Source: a virus. Taken from it: a stretch of 28,967 nt of DNA. The notes below the pieces were generated by a model, which was given only the letters and a program-made list of their open reading frames with translations, searched no databases and was not told the DNA's origin. Shown here one piece after another: positions 1 to 6,979 of this stretch. The position numbers were made by a program, and so were the translations under genes. The DNA lies in IMG/VR virus record IMGVR_UViG_3300025009_000320, positions 1 to 28,967 of that record; one strand, written 5' to 3'. Positions within the stretch are counted from its first letter, which is position 1. Each line of letters opens with the position of its first letter.

Positions 1-68
1 TCATACCCCATGTGTGCCTGTAATCCAGCCGTGCCTATCTCCGTCCATTTTTTCTCGTTGTCGCTCAT
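1..68 (-). CDS. probable portal protein, N-terminal fragment
   Basis: Only the first 22 codons are present; the gene runs off the left edge. It starts at an ATG 23 bases after the terminase stop. An in-frame TTG lies five codons upstream and cannot be excluded. The fragment carries EIGTAGL followed by a Gly-Tyr. I recognise this pattern from the start of many phage portal proteins, which begin with a Trp-Thr-Glu-Ile/Leu-Gly stretch. Position directly after the terminase large subunit is the classical place for the portal, the dodecameric head vertex through which DNA is packaged. The call rests on that context and a very short motif, so it is moderate. Confidence 0.5.
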   Translation of the reverse strand, partial: MSDNEKKWTEIGTAGLQAHMGY

Positions 69-90
69 TGGTATGTCGCTCAATGTGTCC

Positions 91-1377
91 TCACTTCCAT
101 TTCGATTCGTAATCATCTACACTGCCAAGACTTTCAATGTCCGCCCAGGTTGAACCACCGCCCGCCGTCATTGCATGTCGTAAAATTGCAAGCATGATTA
201 CCCAATCATCATGCCTTCCATCAGGTGCGCTGAATCTCGGATGCCCGCTTGCCATTGTCAATACTTCAAATGACCGCAGCTCGTCACTGGCTTCTTTCGG
301 CACCTGGAAGTTATCATGCTCAAATGACACTGCCAGCCCTTGAATCAATGGCGGCTTATTCGATGCCGTCATGTTAAAACCTGGCAATCCATCTGTGCCA
401 GACAGAACCCTTAACCCATCCTGTGCCAGTATTTCAATATTCGGAACGCCCATGCTGTTGCGCTCAGGCATTACGCCTTCACAATCCCAACGGTGGTACA
501 TGGTCTTTACCTTTTCGCGCTGGTAGGTGTAATCCATCTGATTGAATCGCTCCCAATCCACCACCTTGTTGCACTCCCGGCACCCTACCCCTTGCACGGT
601 GAAGTCGTTACTTTGTCCCCAGTCAAGCGCCATGACCTTGCGGTGTCCTCTGTGATTTAGCGGACTGTCAACCTCTTCCAAAATAGCGCATTGGTCGATG
701 TTCTGGAAGAAACCACCATCCTCAACAAAGTCCGCCATGATCTCTTGTTGGTAAACTCTTCCCGGTAATTCCTTTTTCAGGTCGTCAATTTCGTCCCTGG
801 GGATGTGTGGGTTGTCATAGGTCGAATATTTCCACCGCGCCCAATTCTCTTTATTCTCTGCCATGGAATACAGTTTGTAAAAGTCATTAAGTCCCTTTGG
901 TGTGCCTGAGAATATTGCCCCGCCCCTCATGTCCGCTAAGGTTGCCCGGATAGACGTGTTCCATATTTCCATCAACCTTGACACTAATCCGGCTTCGTTG
1001 ACAATCGCCAGCTTGTACTTTCGTGACCTGCCAGCGTCGGGGTTGCTGTCGAATGACCACATCTCCAGAACGCCCCCGGTGATTATCTCAATCCGGCGCT
1101 CCTGCTCGCTGCGGTCTTTGGTTATCGGCGCTAATATATTGCGTATCTCACGCCATGAAGGAGCCATGTACTTATAGGTCGGTTCAAACCAGCCAACCGG
1201 ATAGCCTTCTAACATGGTCTTTATGGCTATGTCTTCGTCAAGTATGTTCTTGCCAAATCTACGTCCGCAATCCAGAACATTGAAACGCTTTAGTCCACCC
1301 TTAATCTTCAACTGCGCTTCATGCAAGCGTGGGAGTGTGATCACTTTTGTCGCGTCACTCGCCGATTGGTTTGTCAT
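91..1377 (-). CDS. terL: terminase large subunit (TerL)
   Basis: ATPase-nuclease motor that pumps DNA into the prohead and cuts it at the portal. From the ATG at 1377 the protein has 428 residues. The ATPase has a Walker A-like CGRRFGKN at residues 37-44 and a hydrophobic strand ending in VNEAG at 126-130. The usual Walker B is a hydrophobic strand followed by Asp-Glu; here the first acid is Asn (codon AAC). The RNase H-like nuclease shows an Asp in MALDWG (D252), an acidic residue near E305 and the GRHDDW pair (D390, D391). A TTG three codons upstream would give 431 residues, but AAAGG spaced about nine bases before the ATG favours 1377. It overlaps the end of the upstream small-subunit-like gene by 23 bases. 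Confidence 0.93.
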   Translation of the reverse strand: MTNQSASDATKVITLPRLHEAQLKIKGGLKRFNVLDCGRRFGKNILDEDIAIKTMLEGYPVGWFEPTYKYMAPSWREIRNILAPITKDRSEQERRIEIITGGVLEMWSFDSNPDAGRSRKYKLAIVNEAGLVSRLMEIWNTSIRATLADMRGGAIFSGTPKGLNDFYKLYSMAENKENWARWKYSTYDNPHIPRDEIDDLKKELPGRVYQQEIMADFVEDGGFFQNIDQCAILEEVDSPLNHRGHRKVMALDWGQSNDFTVQGVGCRECNKVVDWERFNQMDYTYQREKVKTMYHRWDCEGVMPERNSMGVPNIEILAQDGLRVLSGTDGLPGFNMTASNKPPLIQGLAVSFEHDNFQVPKEASDELRSFEVLTMASGHPRFSAPDGRHDDWVIMLAILRHAMTAGGGSTWADIESLGSVDDYESKWK

Positions 1378-1696
1378 CGTATACAACCTTTACTATCAGC
1401 GGTTTATCGTTATCAGTTGCCAGTGTCACCGGATTCGGCACCTTGCCATAACCGTATTCGATGAAGTTGACCTGATGCTTATTGTCCTTCGCCCACGAGC
1501 GGACTATCATCTCCGCAACCGTTGCCACGTGCCCGTCAATGACAATAGGGTTTCCATCCTTGTCCTTCGCTATCTCATTGCCAACGGATTGCACCAGTTT
1601 ACGTAGCGCGTCAAAGGATTTAGGACGCCCGTTGCGGTTGATACGCGGGTCGCCTTTCTTGAACGGGGGTTGTAAATTCTGTTCGTTTGCCATCAT
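1355..1696 (-). CDS. probable terminase small subunit / DUF5681-like DNA-binding protein
   Basis: 113 residues. The N-terminus has a basic, Gly/Asn-rich signature (FKKGDPRINRNGRPK), which is typical of the DUF5681 family found just upstream of phage large terminases. That family is generally thought to recognise DNA for packaging. The remaining chain is mixed helix and strand with no other motif I know. The start lies in ATGATGG at 1696-1690, overlapping the TGA of the methyltransferase gene, so either of two consecutive ATGs may be used. The next gene is TerL, overlapping by 23 bases. The function is inferred from the signature and from gene order. Confidence 0.7.
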   Translation of the reverse strand: MMANEQNLQPPFKKGDPRINRNGRPKSFDALRKLVQSVGNEIAKDKDGNPIVIDGHVATVAEMIVRSWAKDNKHQVNFIEYGYGKVPNPVTLATDNDKPLIVKVVYDDKPIGE

Positions 1697-2787
1697 CTCT
1701 CGGTGTTATCTCGGTGTATGTCGAGTTCTGGAAACGCGGTTGCCATGCGCTCTAATATATTTGTCCTGATATGTTTTGCAATTGAACGCATAAAAAGAGG
1801 CATGACCGCATTTCCAATACGCGACAAAATAACTGGAAGATCTCCAATGAACTCATAACTATCTGGAAATGAGGCTATTCGTTTTATCTCTGCTTCAGAC
1901 AAATATCTATTTTCTTCTGGGTGTATTTGTCCTGATAATATTGACTTCACGAGTGTCTTCGCTGGTTTATCAAACCGCAGTCGCTTCAGTCCAAACCACC
2001 GCCAGGCGGTGGTTTGGTTTATTCTCTGAAAAGCATCACACCCGTCTTCACCAGGTTTCATTTCGGCAACAATCTTTTTACAGTCACCAGTAGGATACTG
2101 TACCTTCCCGTGATTACTAATATTCTTAAATGCATCGTTTATTACAATCGGCAAACTCTCTGCCTCTGGATAACTTAGCTCTATTCCTAAATCGTCCCTC
2201 ACGCCAATAAATATCATCCGTTGCCTGGATTGCGGGACATTGAAATACATAGCATTGAGTAAACGAGCGGACACTTTATATCCGCTTGCCTTTAACTCTT
2301 TGAGTATTTCAACAAACACAAGTTTCATAATTCCTTTGACCATGCCGGATACATTTTCCATGACAAATACTTTAGGTTTTAGTCCTCTCAACAATCTGAC
2401 ATACTCTTTAAATAACGAATTGCGAGGGTCATCTATTTGTCTTTTGCCTGCTGTGCTAAATCCCTGACAAGGCGGTGACCCGTCAAGAATATCCAACTCG
2501 CCAACTTTTAATCCCGTCTTTTCAAGTATCCAATCAGTTGAACATTCTGCAATATCACCGTGATAAACAGGCACATCAGGAAAATTCAACTTGAATGTTT
2601 CAACTGCGTTATTGTCCCACTCGACTGCTAACAATTCCTTGAATCCTGCCATTGAGTAACCCAGGCTTGACCCGCCACACCCTGCGAATAAACTGATGAC
2701 AGTTGGCGCATTATCCGACTTCGGTTGTAAATGCTCCCGCCAGCAACTTTCAAGAAATGGAAGATAATCAATCTTTTTTAGCGGCAT
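1693..2787 (-). CDS. DNA (cytosine-5) methyltransferase, first copy
   Basis: Transfers a methyl group from S-adenosylmethionine to C5 of cytosine. All main C5 motifs are visible in 364 residues: motif I LFAGCGG (34-39), motif IV SPPCQGFS with catalytic Cys107, motif VI ENV (E144), motif VIII QSRQR (186-190) and motif X IGNAVMP near the end. A target-recognition region lies between VIII and X. An upstream in-frame GTG at 2799 would add four residues; I prefer the ATG at 2787. The gene overlaps the end of the ParB-like gene by 20 bases and overlaps the terminase small subunit start. It is the first of four methyltransferases here, with no restriction enzyme beside it, so protection of phage DNA is the likely role. 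Confidence 0.93.
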   Translation of the reverse strand: MPLKKIDYLPFLESCWREHLQPKSDNAPTVISLFAGCGGSSLGYSMAGFKELLAVEWDNNAVETFKLNFPDVPVYHGDIAECSTDWILEKTGLKVGELDILDGSPPCQGFSTAGKRQIDDPRNSLFKEYVRLLRGLKPKVFVMENVSGMVKGIMKLVFVEILKELKASGYKVSARLLNAMYFNVPQSRQRMIFIGVRDDLGIELSYPEAESLPIVINDAFKNISNHGKVQYPTGDCKKIVAEMKPGEDGCDAFQRINQTTAWRWFGLKRLRFDKPAKTLVKSILSGQIHPEENRYLSEAEIKRIASFPDSYEFIGDLPVILSRIGNAVMPLFMRSIAKHIRTNILERMATAFPELDIHRDNTER

Positions 2788-3322
2788 GTTCGTGTCCACA
2801 AGTCGGGCATTTACAAACTTGAATACCGTCTGCTAAATCTTCCCCGTATTCCTTGAATTCTGGCGCATCCTGTTCGCTATTCAGCATTGATTCGACTGCT
2901 ACAATATCCCGTTTCCAATCCTTCAGCGCGGTATCATCCATGCCCCACGCGATCAACTCCGGCGCATCCCACTCATTCGCTAATACTTCCCAATCCCAAT
3001 CACCACCGCTGATGTTCGCGGCAATGTTAGCCTCTGCGCTTGTCGCCTCATCCCACTTGACTTGACGGTATGCGTACTTATGACCCTTCCAAACAATAAA
3101 GCCGTGTGCAATCGTTCCTTGTTCATCCGGCTTATCATAGGTTTCAACTATTTCAGGAATTCCATCTGTGAACACGGTCATGCGCTGATTACCGCCGATA
3201 ACCTCATCAGTATTCAGGTTATGCACAATACCACTCAAATCGCCCAACCGCTTTAATGTGTCGGTCAGGCGCTCATAATCCTTTTTACTGATTTGTCGCG
3301 GGTTACGATGGTATGGCTTCAA
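2768..3322 (-). CDS. ParB-like (ParB/Srx) domain protein with C-terminal zinc motif
   Basis: The open frame reaches 3418, but that region overlaps the HNH gene by 100 bases. A TTG at 3322, preceded by GGAAAGG and overlapping the HNH stop as TTGA, is the best start and gives 184 residues. The N-terminus contains KPYHRNPRQ, then a helix, then EVIGGNQRM. This is the usual arrangement of ParB/Srx-type domains found next to phage DNA methylases. The C-terminus ends in CKCPTCGHEH, a probable zinc site. ParB folds in phages may bind or cut DNA or hydrolyse NTP; which applies here is not visible. The gene overlaps the C5 methyltransferase, suggesting a joint role. Confidence 0.72.
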   Translation of the reverse strand: MKPYHRNPRQISKKDYERLTDTLKRLGDLSGIVHNLNTDEVIGGNQRMTVFTDGIPEIVETYDKPDEQGTIAHGFIVWKGHKYAYRQVKWDEATSAEANIAANISGGDWDWEVLANEWDAPELIAWGMDDTALKDWKRDIVAVESMLNSEQDAPEFKEYGEDLADGIQVCKCPTCGHEHAAKKD

Positions 3323-3615
3323 AAAAACCTTTCCTTCACTACCAGCGGCGCATTCCGCCAGTATTCCATCATGCTGTCCTTGCCGTACCGCTTGCATTGC
3401 CTTGCCCAAAACACACACTTCAGCTTGTACCCGTTTATCACCGCTTTTTCGACATGGCAGTATGCACAGACAAGCATCAGGTTGCGGTCATCGTCAAAGT
3501 ATGCTTCACCCTTTTTTGTGCCAAAAAATACGTGATGCCGTTGTGTCCCCTGCCTGAAGTTACAATGTTCGCAGTAGTTGCCGCGCTTTTCTCGCAACTC
3601 AGGTACGGTAATCAA
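3319..3615 (-). CDS. HNH-type nuclease-like protein
   Basis: 98 residues. It has the layout of a compact beta-beta-alpha metal finger: CEHC, a central HH pair (RHHVFFG), a DDRNLM segment supplying the Asn, and CAYCHVEK with a second Cys-X2-Cys-His. The two CxxC pairs would hold a structural zinc, and the His/Asn residues would form the HNH active site. It sits a few genes upstream of the terminase genes, as many phage HNH proteins do, where they assist DNA cutting during packaging. The ATG overlaps the next upstream gene by four bases. Nuclease activity is inferred from the motif only. Confidence 0.75.
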   Translation of the reverse strand: MITVPELREKRGNYCEHCNFRQGTQRHHVFFGTKKGEAYFDDDRNLMLVCAYCHVEKAVINGYKLKCVFWARQCKRYGKDSMMEYWRNAPLVVKERFF

Positions 3616-3821
3616 AATGGAATATCCTCATCAATCACATTTGCAGGCTTGCCCCACATTACCGTCGCTTCCTGATCAGCCCATAAATGGCCGTAGTGCC
3701 TGCCCTCGTGCCCATGTGTCAACTCGCAAAGGATAACCATGCCGGGGATGGCGAGGATCTTGTCACAGCGGACGGTTGCCCTCATCAGGTCTAATACTTC
3801 GTAATCGGCTTCAGTTTCCAT
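3612..3821 (-). CDS. small Cys/His protein of unknown function
   Basis: 69 residues, starting with an ATG after GGAG. The central part is LCELTHGHEGRHYGHLW, a Cys followed by spaced His residues. I have seen this pattern in small phage and actinobacterial proteins with a Gly-His-Glu-Gly-x-His core, probably a metal site. A further Cys lies upstream (RCDK). No enzyme motif is visible. The stop overlaps the HNH start by four bases, so the two are probably co-translated. This is the first gene after a 141-base gap. Confidence 0.62.
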   Translation of the reverse strand: METEADYEVLDLMRATVRCDKILAIPGMVILCELTHGHEGRHYGHLWADQEATVMWGKPANVIDEDIPF

Positions 3822-3962
3822 GTCACTCCATCCCTCTAATCCGGCAACTACGTACAGGGTAATAATAAAGTTGGTGGCAAGGCACGCGGGAGGAGACCGC
3901 TTGCACTATGCGGATACCGATAAATAGTGTTTGCCTGGTAGCCGCCGGACTGGAGAGGAGGA
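3822..3962 (-). other. intergenic gap with short hairpins
   Basis: 141 bases without a convincing gene. The minus strand holds a six-base-pair stem (CACTAT/ATAGTG, 14-base loop) around 3906-3931 and, near 3847-3855, a TACGTAGTT block that matches the core of the two 19-base repeats at 4250 and 11595. A 27-codon GTG-initiated frame ends at the next gene's ribosome binding site but has no Shine-Dalgarno site of its own. Confidence 0.4.
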
Positions 3963-4196
3963 TTACTGCTCTAATGACTTTGCGGCTTCAGCGCTTGAAA
4001 GGCTGCCTTTGAGGGCGCTATCTTCCATTGCCACTCCGATAACGTATGAAACGATAACGGGCTGCCACAATGCAATTAGAATCAATATTTGATCTAATTT
4101 CTCGGGGGCAAAAAACCATCCTAATACGATTGCTATTGTTGAAAATCCAGCGTCACAAATCATGGTACGAAATTTACGAGATTGCCACATATTCAC
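3963..4196 (-). CDS. small two-helix membrane protein, holin-like
   Basis: 77 residues; AAGGAG precedes the ATG. A short basic N-terminus (WQSRKFR) is followed by two hydrophobic segments, roughly residues 15-30 and 37-56. A Pro-Glu-Lys turn separates them, and the tail is acidic and Ala/Ser-rich. Two short transmembrane helices with a charged tail fit a class II holin or another small phage membrane protein. The gene is far from the endolysin, so a holin role is not supported by position. It stands alone behind a hairpin and a copy of the 19-base repeat. Confidence 0.65.
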   Translation of the reverse strand: MNMWQSRKFRTMICDAGFSTIAIVLGWFFAPEKLDQILILIALWQPVIVSYVIGVAMEDSALKGSLSSAEAAKSLEQ

Positions 4197-4206
4197 TCCT
4201 TAAACA

Positions 4207-4237
4207 AAAATAGACTAGATATACACTAATCTATTTT
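4207..4237 (-). terminator. AT-rich hairpin with U-run, possible terminator
   Basis: Two 12-base arms (4207-4218 and 4226-4237) pair in the minus-strand RNA with a single U-G wobble around a seven-base loop, and the second arm runs into UUUUUG. It lies between the HslV-like gene and the small membrane-protein gene. The low GC content makes it a weak terminator; a protein-binding dyad is the alternative. Confidence 0.4.
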
Positions 4238-4249
4238 CAGCTAAAAGTA

Positions 4250-4268
4250 AACTACGTATTTAAGGCAA
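4250..4268 (-). repeat. 19-bp intergenic repeat, copy 1
   Basis: AACTACGTATTTAAGGCAA (plus strand) is identical to 11595-11613. It spans the stop codon of the HslV-like gene and lies upstream of the hairpin and of the small membrane-protein gene. A TATATC sequence, a poor -10 candidate, lies 26 bases downstream on the minus strand. The role is probably regulatory and is unproven. Confidence 0.6.
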
Positions 4269-4763
4269 GTTTTTCCTAATTGTTACAATCGGCTTTTCGC
4301 AGTAGATATTTAATTCAATCGCCGCTTCAACCGCCTTTTCTGTTGGGGCGCCATAATATAAAACTGCAAGCGCATAATCCGCCCCACTGCCAATCGCTGC
4401 ATACTTCTTGACTTCGCTAATCAGCCATTGGTGAATAAGAAATACCTTTCCTTTGTATCCGATAAGGTAGGTATTGTTTATTTTTGGATCGTCTGTTTTT
4501 TCCTTTTTCCAATCAACAAATTCACCCAATAATTCAAGTATGCCTCTTTCGTCTGCTGTTGCTATTCCATGCGTTTCAAGGAATAGTTGCATAAGCGCGT
4601 TGTCCTGTGCTATGCCAACCCCACCAACAACAATATCTTTCACTTCGAACATTTTAGCCCACTTGTTGGTTTCATTACCGTGCTGCGTTTCGCCCCATGT
4701 GACTTGTGAATCCGCCGACATTTCAAATCCGTCCTTCAGTATTCTGCAAGCAACTACGCTCAT
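4260..4763 (-). CDS. HslV/proteasome-like N-terminal nucleophile hydrolase
   Basis: 167 residues, close to bacterial HslV in length and layout. The N-terminus MSVVACRILKDGFEMSADSQ resembles the HslV start, but the residue after Met is Ser instead of Thr. If Met is removed, Ser1, Asp17 (MSADS) and Lys33 (ETNKW) fall at exactly the positions of the catalytic Thr1, Asp17 and Lys33 of HslV and proteasome beta subunits. Further matches are a hydrophobic strand followed by a Gly pair (DIVVGGVG, residues 43-50), and AAIGSGADYAL near residue 122. The final segment resembles the last helix and strand of the fold. HslV is a cytosolic compartment protease driven by HslU; no HslU ATPase is visible here. 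It may use a host unfoldase or act as a self-processing Ntn hydrolase. It overlaps the upstream gene by four bases. Confidence 0.8.
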   Translation of the reverse strand: MSVVACRILKDGFEMSADSQVTWGETQHGNETNKWAKMFEVKDIVVGGVGIAQDNALMQLFLETHGIATADERGILELLGEFVDWKKEKTDDPKINNTYLIGYKGKVFLIHQWLISEVKKYAAIGSGADYALAVLYYGAPTEKAVEAAIELNIYCEKPIVTIRKNLP

Positions 4764-5230
4764 TTACTCCTCAATTCTGGATACTTTTTGAATAGCGCGT
4801 CAAATAACGCCTTTGTGGATTCTTTTGTCAAATTGCCCCGTACTGTGTTTTCAATAGCAACAATCACGCCTGTTTTCCAGTTGTATGTGTCTTTTGGGTT
4901 TTGTCTTGAAATGCCAGTAAAGACGAATTGCCCCTCTTCCCATTTACACCATGTTATCGGCTTGCCCATGAGAATCTCGACATGCGCCGCTCCATAGTGG
5001 AACCGTAGGCGGGCGGGTACGGTATTCGGCTTTATAGTTCCAATACGCGCCCATCCATTTTGTGTATCAATAAATAACTTGCCAATTCCTACCATCAATT
5101 GTTCGCGCGCCATAATCAAACCAGCCATTGCTTCGGAATAATCCTGACTACGGTTAGCGTATCTTTTCAGCGCCTTGACATATTCCCGCCTATCCTCTAT
5201 TGATTGTCCAATTCTCAAAAATATATTCAT
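4760..5230 (-). CDS. protein of unknown function upstream of the HslV-like gene
   Basis: 156 residues, unrecognised. The first 50 residues look helical and basic (RREYVKALKRYANRSQDY). The middle is beta-rich with aromatic residues (WARIG, RLRFHYGAAHVEIL, WCKWEEGQFVFTG), and the C-terminus is helical again. No catalytic motif, membrane helix or Cys cluster is visible. It overlaps the HslV-like start by four bases, so the two are translated together and it is a candidate partner or substrate. The start at 5230 is directly adjacent to the LuxR-like stop and follows GGAG. Confidence 0.6.
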   Translation of the reverse strand: MNIFLRIGQSIEDRREYVKALKRYANRSQDYSEAMAGLIMAREQLMVGIGKLFIDTQNGWARIGTIKPNTVPARLRFHYGAAHVEILMGKPITWCKWEEGQFVFTGISRQNPKDTYNWKTGVIVAIENTVRGNLTKESTKALFDALFKKYPELRSK

Positions 5231-5488
5231 CTACTCCTCCAATAATCCTAATGATACCACCAGAGCCATTGCAGCCGTGATGGATGAACACTCTGTTTTG
5301 CACATCACGCGCCGTTTGTAATATTCAACAGTCCGGGGGGATATGCCCATCTCATTTGCTATCTTGGGGACTTTGTACCCTTTAGCCAAGTAGCGCATGA
5401 CTTGCTTCTCCTGGCGAGTTAAATCTATCTTATCAGGGTTGTCGATGGCCGTTAGTTCGAATGCGCAGTTGTTGGTGGTATCAAGCAT
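5231..5488 (-). CDS. LuxR/GerE-type helix-turn-helix protein
   Basis: 85 residues from the ATG at 5488, which follows AGGGGG at good spacing; a GTG two codons earlier is less likely. Residues from about 23 to the end form a LuxR-type HTH: LTRQEKQVMRYLAKGYKVPK, then IANEMGISPRTVEYYKRRVM, with the usual Thr-Val-x-x-Tyr recognition helix. There is no receiver or autoinducer domain, so it is a stand-alone DNA-binding unit. It may act as a transcription regulator of middle or late genes. It overlaps the zinc-ribbon gene upstream by eight bases. Confidence 0.8.
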   Translation of the reverse strand: MLDTTNNCAFELTAIDNPDKIDLTRQEKQVMRYLAKGYKVPKIANEMGISPRTVEYYKRRVMCKTECSSITAAMALVVSLGLLEE

Positions 5489-5732
5489 CAGCACCCCCTA
5501 GTATTGCCTCTCCTATCGACTTCTGTAATGATGCGTACACATCTGCTAAACCGCGCATTGCCTCAACCGCCGTTACTGGTTTCACGTATTCCGACATATC
5601 AACCGCCGTTCCCTCGCAACTTTCCCAGGGGATTAATTCTTCATCGTCCTCAAACGGCGCTCCGCACGCCCCGCAGTTACCGCGCGCATCCTCACAGCGG
5701 GAACCGCAATAGTGACATTGTTGTTTAGTCAT
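5481..5732 (-). CDS. small zinc-ribbon protein
   Basis: 83 residues. The N-terminus holds two Cys-X2-Cys knuckles (CHYCGSRC and CGACGAPF), a zinc-ribbon of the type used in small adaptor proteins. An acidic linker follows and then a helical C-terminus ending in Ala/Gly. No enzyme motif is visible. The ATG overlaps the upstream gene's TGA by four bases. It is one of at least seven short Cys-rich proteins in this operon, and its partner is unknown. Confidence 0.65.
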   Translation of the reverse strand: MTKQQCHYCGSRCEDARGNCGACGAPFEDDEELIPWESCEGTAVDMSEYVKPVTAVEAMRGLADVYASLQKSIGEAILGGADA

Positions 5733-6175
5733 TCAGCACCCCTTCCCTCATACATCCGCCAAATATCCTTATGTTTCACAGTGCGCTTTTTGCCTATCCA
5801 GAATAATCTATCTTTCATGTTGTCATCCACGTCAACGCCTGCTAACTTCAGGTACAACTCCGCGCCATCATCAGCACGCAGGAATTGCCGCGCTTCATCA
5901 TCCCCGCTTCTCGCGTCCAGGATGGATTGCCGGATTACAGCAGTAACCAGGTCAATGCCGGGGATGCCAGTGACAGGCGGCTCGTCATGGTCAACCTTGT
6001 AATATGGCTCACCTTTGCGCTTATGCTCAAGCGTGCAATCCGGGCAGCGTTTAGTCCGCCATGCTGTGAGTTTGGGAGCTTCGAATTGATCACCGCAACC
6101 TATGCACAACTTCTCGACCATGTCCGGCTCTGCATCAAACCAGCGCATCATTACGGGCAGCGGAGTGGCGGTCAT
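5729..6175 (-). CDS. zinc-finger protein of unknown function
   Basis: 148 residues. Residues 24-51 carry CIGCGDQF and, after about 20 residues, CPDCTLEHKRK, which together would bind one zinc. The rest is rich in charged residues, with a helical stretch around VTAVIRQSILDARSG and a basic segment near the end (WIGKKRTVKHKDIW). No catalytic motif is seen. It is coupled by ATGA to the VRR-NUC gene upstream and to the zinc-ribbon gene downstream, so a DNA-related function is plausible but unproven. Confidence 0.6.
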   Translation of the reverse strand: MTATPLPVMMRWFDAEPDMVEKLCIGCGDQFEAPKLTAWRTKRCPDCTLEHKRKGEPYYKVDHDEPPVTGIPGIDLVTAVIRQSILDARSGDDEARQFLRADDGAELYLKLAGVDVDDNMKDRLFWIGKKRTVKHKDIWRMYEGRGAE

Positions 6176-6543
6176 TTTGTCCTCTCCAAATACTGCTCAA
6201 TCTCATCTAGCACCCAATCAATGTTGGCAAGGTTTCTTGCCACGACAAACCATCCACCTGCCTTATCAACCTTATTCCCGAACTCTTGTTGCTTCTCTGA
6301 TACTTTTTCTTCAAGATACTTCACCTCTATCGCTAGATACTGCCCTCGATAGCAGGCTATGATGTCGGATGTCCCTGCCTCTGCTAACTTGATGCGTCCA
6401 CCTCGTTTTGAGATTGCACCGCCTGAATTGACACGGGTTGCCACTCCGCCCCTGTCGGTTATTATCTGGATAATCCGCGTCTGCAAGTCGTGTTCATTCT
6501 CGATCCCCACAGCGCGGAGTGTGTCGGCAAGGTCAGGGGTCAC
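6172..6543 (-). CDS. VRR-NUC domain nuclease
   Basis: 123 residues starting at a GTG that overlaps the upstream TGA (GTGA). The protein is essentially one VRR-NUC domain of the PD-(D/E)XK fold. It shows an early helix Glu (E17), the SGG-rich strand around residue 40, GTSD with the metal-binding Asp60, a strand ending in AIEVK (E73, K75), and Gln in EKQQEF near 85. Phage VRR-NUC proteins act on branched or flapped DNA, probably as Holliday junction resolvases during replication and packaging. Stand-alone domains of this size are typical. Confidence 0.87.
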   Translation of the reverse strand: MTPDLADTLRAVGIENEHDLQTRIIQIITDRGGVATRVNSGGAISKRGGRIKLAEAGTSDIIACYRGQYLAIEVKYLEEKVSEKQQEFGNKVDKAGGWFVVARNLANIDWVLDEIEQYLERTK

Positions 6544-6752
6544 GCTATTCTCACTTGTGGAATTGGGTCGTTTTCACCGGCATTGCGTTTACTTCTGAAA
6601 TCAACCGCAAATGTTGAGTTATCGCCTTGTGTTGCTGTCACGGGGGCAATGATTGTTATCCCATAAACATATTGACCGTTTCTACCTGCGCTTTGGGATA
6701 ATTCTATTAATCTTTGTATATCGTGTATGTTCAGGCTAACTCTATTGTTCAT
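6540..6752 (-). CDS. small protein of unknown function
   Basis: 70 residues, unrecognised. An amphipathic N-terminal helix (IHDIQRLIELSQSAG) is followed by a beta-rich segment (YVYGITIIAPVTAT) and a charged tail. The ATG lies inside GGATGA, overlapping the previous stop by four bases, with a GGAGGAGG Shine-Dalgarno site inside the upstream gene. Its position directly before the VRR-NUC gene, with a GTGA overlap, suggests joint translation. There are no Cys clusters or membrane helices. Confidence 0.55.
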   Translation of the reverse strand: MNNRVSLNIHDIQRLIELSQSAGRNGQYVYGITIIAPVTATQGDNSTFAVDFRSKRNAGENDPIPQVRIA

Positions 6753-6979
6753 CCCTCCTCCTCCTTCATCTTCCGCAACTGCTCAATGGGGCAGTCGGGA
6801 GAGTGGACTACTTCTCCCTCGCATTCCGCTTTTTCGCTACTTCCGCAAAACGCGCACAAAATAACTTCACCGTCAAACTCTTTCAGCACCCAAAACGCTG
6901 CCATGTCCTCTGCCAATTTCTTCCATGCGTCACGGGATTTCACCAATTTATCCCACGCTTCTTTGCTAATCGCTATCAT
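6749..6979 (-). CDS. small zinc-knuckle protein
   Basis: The open frame extends to 7009, but the ATG at 6979 overlaps the TGA of the 46-residue gene upstream and follows GGGAGTGAGG, so I choose it; this gives 76 residues. The first 45 residues look helical (WDKLVKSRDAWKKLAEDM). Then come CAFCGS and HSPDCP, a split Cys/His set for one zinc. The end is acidic. This architecture, a helix followed by CxxC and HxxxC, is common among small phage proteins of unknown role. Confidence 0.6.
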   Translation of the reverse strand: MIAISKEAWDKLVKSRDAWKKLAEDMAAFWVLKEFDGEVILCAFCGSSEKAECEGEVVHSPDCPIEQLRKMKEEEG

